Below, piece after piece: positions 6,263 through 7,501 of a stretch of DNA of 7,501 nt. The notes under the pieces are model-generated. The model made no database searches and was not told the origin of the DNA. It saw nothing but the letters and a program-made list of their open reading frames with translations. The first letter of the stretch is position 1. Each line of letters opens with the position of its first letter. The translations under genes and the position numbers were made by a program. Source of the DNA: Blautia sp. (GTDB lineage Bacteria; Bacillota; Clostridia; Lachnospirales; Lachnospiraceae); contig JAFWDX010000089.1 of assembly GCA_017515945.1 (NCBI GenBank), positions 1-7,501 of the forward strand. The letters are read 5' to 3'.

Positions 6263-7501
6263 CAATCACGCAGTGTCGGGTTGAACACCTGGTCCAATCC
6301 CGTATTCATCAGGTTAAGGCTGAAGGAAATGAGCGCAATGACCAGGATGACCGGGAAATAAGCCCACCAGGCATTACTGGAGGTGTATGCGCCGAAAAGC
6401 TTGGCCCAGTTCATCATCAGGCCCAGGGTCGGCACGTCGGTGGTCCTCGGTCCCAGTCCCAGGAGGCTTAACTGTGCCTCAGCCAGGATCCCGCTGGACA
6501 CCTGCAGGATAAAGGCCATGACAACATAGGAAGCAATATACGGGAGAATGTCCGTGGCAATGATCCGCACCAGACTGTGCCCGGAAAGCTTGGACAGGTT
6601 CACGTGATCCCGGTTCCGCAGGGAAATGACCTGACTGCGGACGGATCTGGCTGTCCAGACCCAACTGGTAAAGCCGATGACCAGCGCACAGGTGGTGATG
6701 CCGCGGGCGGCCTGCCCGATGGAGAAATAGATGAGGATCAGCAGCACAAAGCCGGGAATGACGGTAAACAGGTTGGCGATGAACATCAGGATATCGTCCA
6801 CCCAGCCGCCGATATAGCCGGCCAGCAGTCCGACCGTCAGGCCCAGGAGCGTGGCAACGGTGCCGGCGATCAGGCCGATGATAAGGGAAATGCCCGTGGC
6901 CTTTACCAGCTCGGTCAGTGTATCACGCCCGAAATTGTCCGTCCCCAGCGGGAGCGTGAGGGCATTGGCCACCTCGTCCACCTTCACGAAGTCGCTGCCG
7001 CTGATGTCCTTGGAATCATCCTCTCCACGGCTCACCGTCATTTTCACATTCAGCGAGGCGCCGGTGATGCTGCGGTTCAGACGCTTGAGGATATTGCGCT
7101 GACCGATGGTGGCGAAGCCGGGATATTTTGCCTTCTTGACTTCTTTTTCGTCATAGTTTTCAGTCCAGGCAGCGATCAGTTCATCCAGTTTATCGTCGGA
7201 GGTATCGAGCCCTTCCACATCGGCGCCCTTCGCCATCAGGAATTCGATGATGGTCACACGGTCGGCCATGGGGATCAGATCCTCCATACGGTTGGCAGCC
7301 GCCTCGGGCAGCTCCATCCGATAGGTTGTCGCGTTGTTGGCGTCATAGACGGAAACATAGGTCCCCGGCGACAGGAAGCCCTTTCCAAGACTCAGGAGCG
7401 GATCCCTTGTAATGAAATAGGGATAGATCAGTACCGTGAGCAGGATCGAGAAAAAGATGATAAATCCCACCAGAAAACGCGGGGAACGGAAAACGTTCCT
7501 A
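6262..7501 (-). CDS. Opp/Dpp-family ABC transporter permease (OppC-like), 5' end beyond window
   Basis: An inner permease subunit, open at the window edge. The frame stays open from 7470 to 7500 and encodes [10 protein letters not shown], which fits the usual OppC N-terminus, so the real start is outside. Numbering from the codon at 7468-7470, the first membrane helix is about 1-20. A long soluble, charged stretch follows at about 30-170, then [15 protein letters not shown] (176-190), the typical OppC motif, and five further helices at about 194-217, 226-250, 258-275, 311-335 and 371-388. The EAA-type coupling loop, which contacts the ATPases, is around 290-312 ([20 protein letters not shown]). 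Over 412 residues are visible against about 300 for typical OppC. The difference is the segment after helix 1, predicted to be outside the membrane. Binding-protein and OppB genes are probably upstream. Confidence 0.93.
   Translation of the reverse strand, partial: RNVFRSPRFLVGFIIFFSILLTVLIYPYFITRDPLLSLGKGFLSPGTYVSVYDANNATTYRMELPEAAANRMEDLIPMADRVTIIEFLMAKGADVEGLDTSDDKLDELIAAWTENYDEKEVKKAKYPGFATIGQRNILKRLNRSITGASLNVKMTVSRGEDDSKDISGSDFVKVDEVANALTLPLGTDNFGRDTLTELVKATGISLIIGLIAGTVATLLGLTVGLLAGYIGGWVDDILMFIANLFTVIPGFVLLILIYFSIGQAARGITTCALVIGFTSWVWTARSVRSQVISLRNRDHVNLSKLSGHSLVRIIATDILPYIASYVVMAFILQVSSGILAEAQLSLLGLGPRTTDVPTLGLMMNWAKLFGAYTSSNAWWAYFPVILVIALISFSLNLMNTGLDQVFNPTLRD

Noticed and set aside
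7468..7470. GTG as the start of the OppC-like permease
   Set aside because: The frame is open to the window edge and the upstream codons read [10 protein letters not shown], a typical OppC N-terminus, so the gene starts outside the window.
1..7501. CRISPR arrays, tRNA or rRNA genes, transposase genes and riboswitches
   Set aside because: I saw no regularly spaced repeats, no tRNA cloverleaf or rRNA sequence, no transposase motifs and no known riboswitch core. The repeats present are few and palindromic.

Overview
The window carries six protein genes, all on the minus strand, in a moderately GC-rich genome. The gene families, the strong AGGAGG-type ribosome binding sites and the intergenic repeats suggest a Bacillota (Clostridia) genome. 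The repeat with ACTGTTCAG ends resembles dispersed elements I associate with Lachnospiraceae. That assignment is from recall and has not been checked against a database.

Reading in the direction of transcription (high to low coordinates), the window opens inside an operon for a peptide/nickel-type (Opp/Dpp family) ABC importer. It contains an OppC-like permease whose N-terminus lies beyond the window edge, then an OppD-like ATPase, then an OppF-like ATPase that overlaps OppD by 11 bases. The binding protein and the OppB-like permease are not in the window and probably lie upstream. After a 227-base gap, a short-chain dehydrogenase/reductase gene follows with its own sigma70-type promoter and a terminator-like hairpin downstream. 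A 355-base gap then holds two copies, one decayed, of a repeat with inverted ends. Next comes a leaderless (cytoplasmic) protein that I identify as a GH120 beta-xylosidase. A membrane-anchored DNA/RNA non-specific endonuclease of the DNA-entry nuclease type follows 43 bases later. The window ends in a 52-base near-perfect palindrome.

The most coherent biological reading is a sugar-use locus. Opp/Dpp-type ABC systems often import oligosaccharides rather than peptides, and the beta-xylosidase has no signal peptide, so short xylo-oligosaccharides could be imported and cut inside the cell. The dehydrogenase could act on a sugar or sugar acid, but its substrate cannot be read from sequence. The nuclease looks unrelated to this pathway. 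No wholly new system is evident. The points most worth a second look are the roughly 140-residue extracytoplasmic insertion in the permease, the pairing of GH120 with this importer, the duplicated intergenic repeat, and the REP-like palindromic sequences near gene ends.
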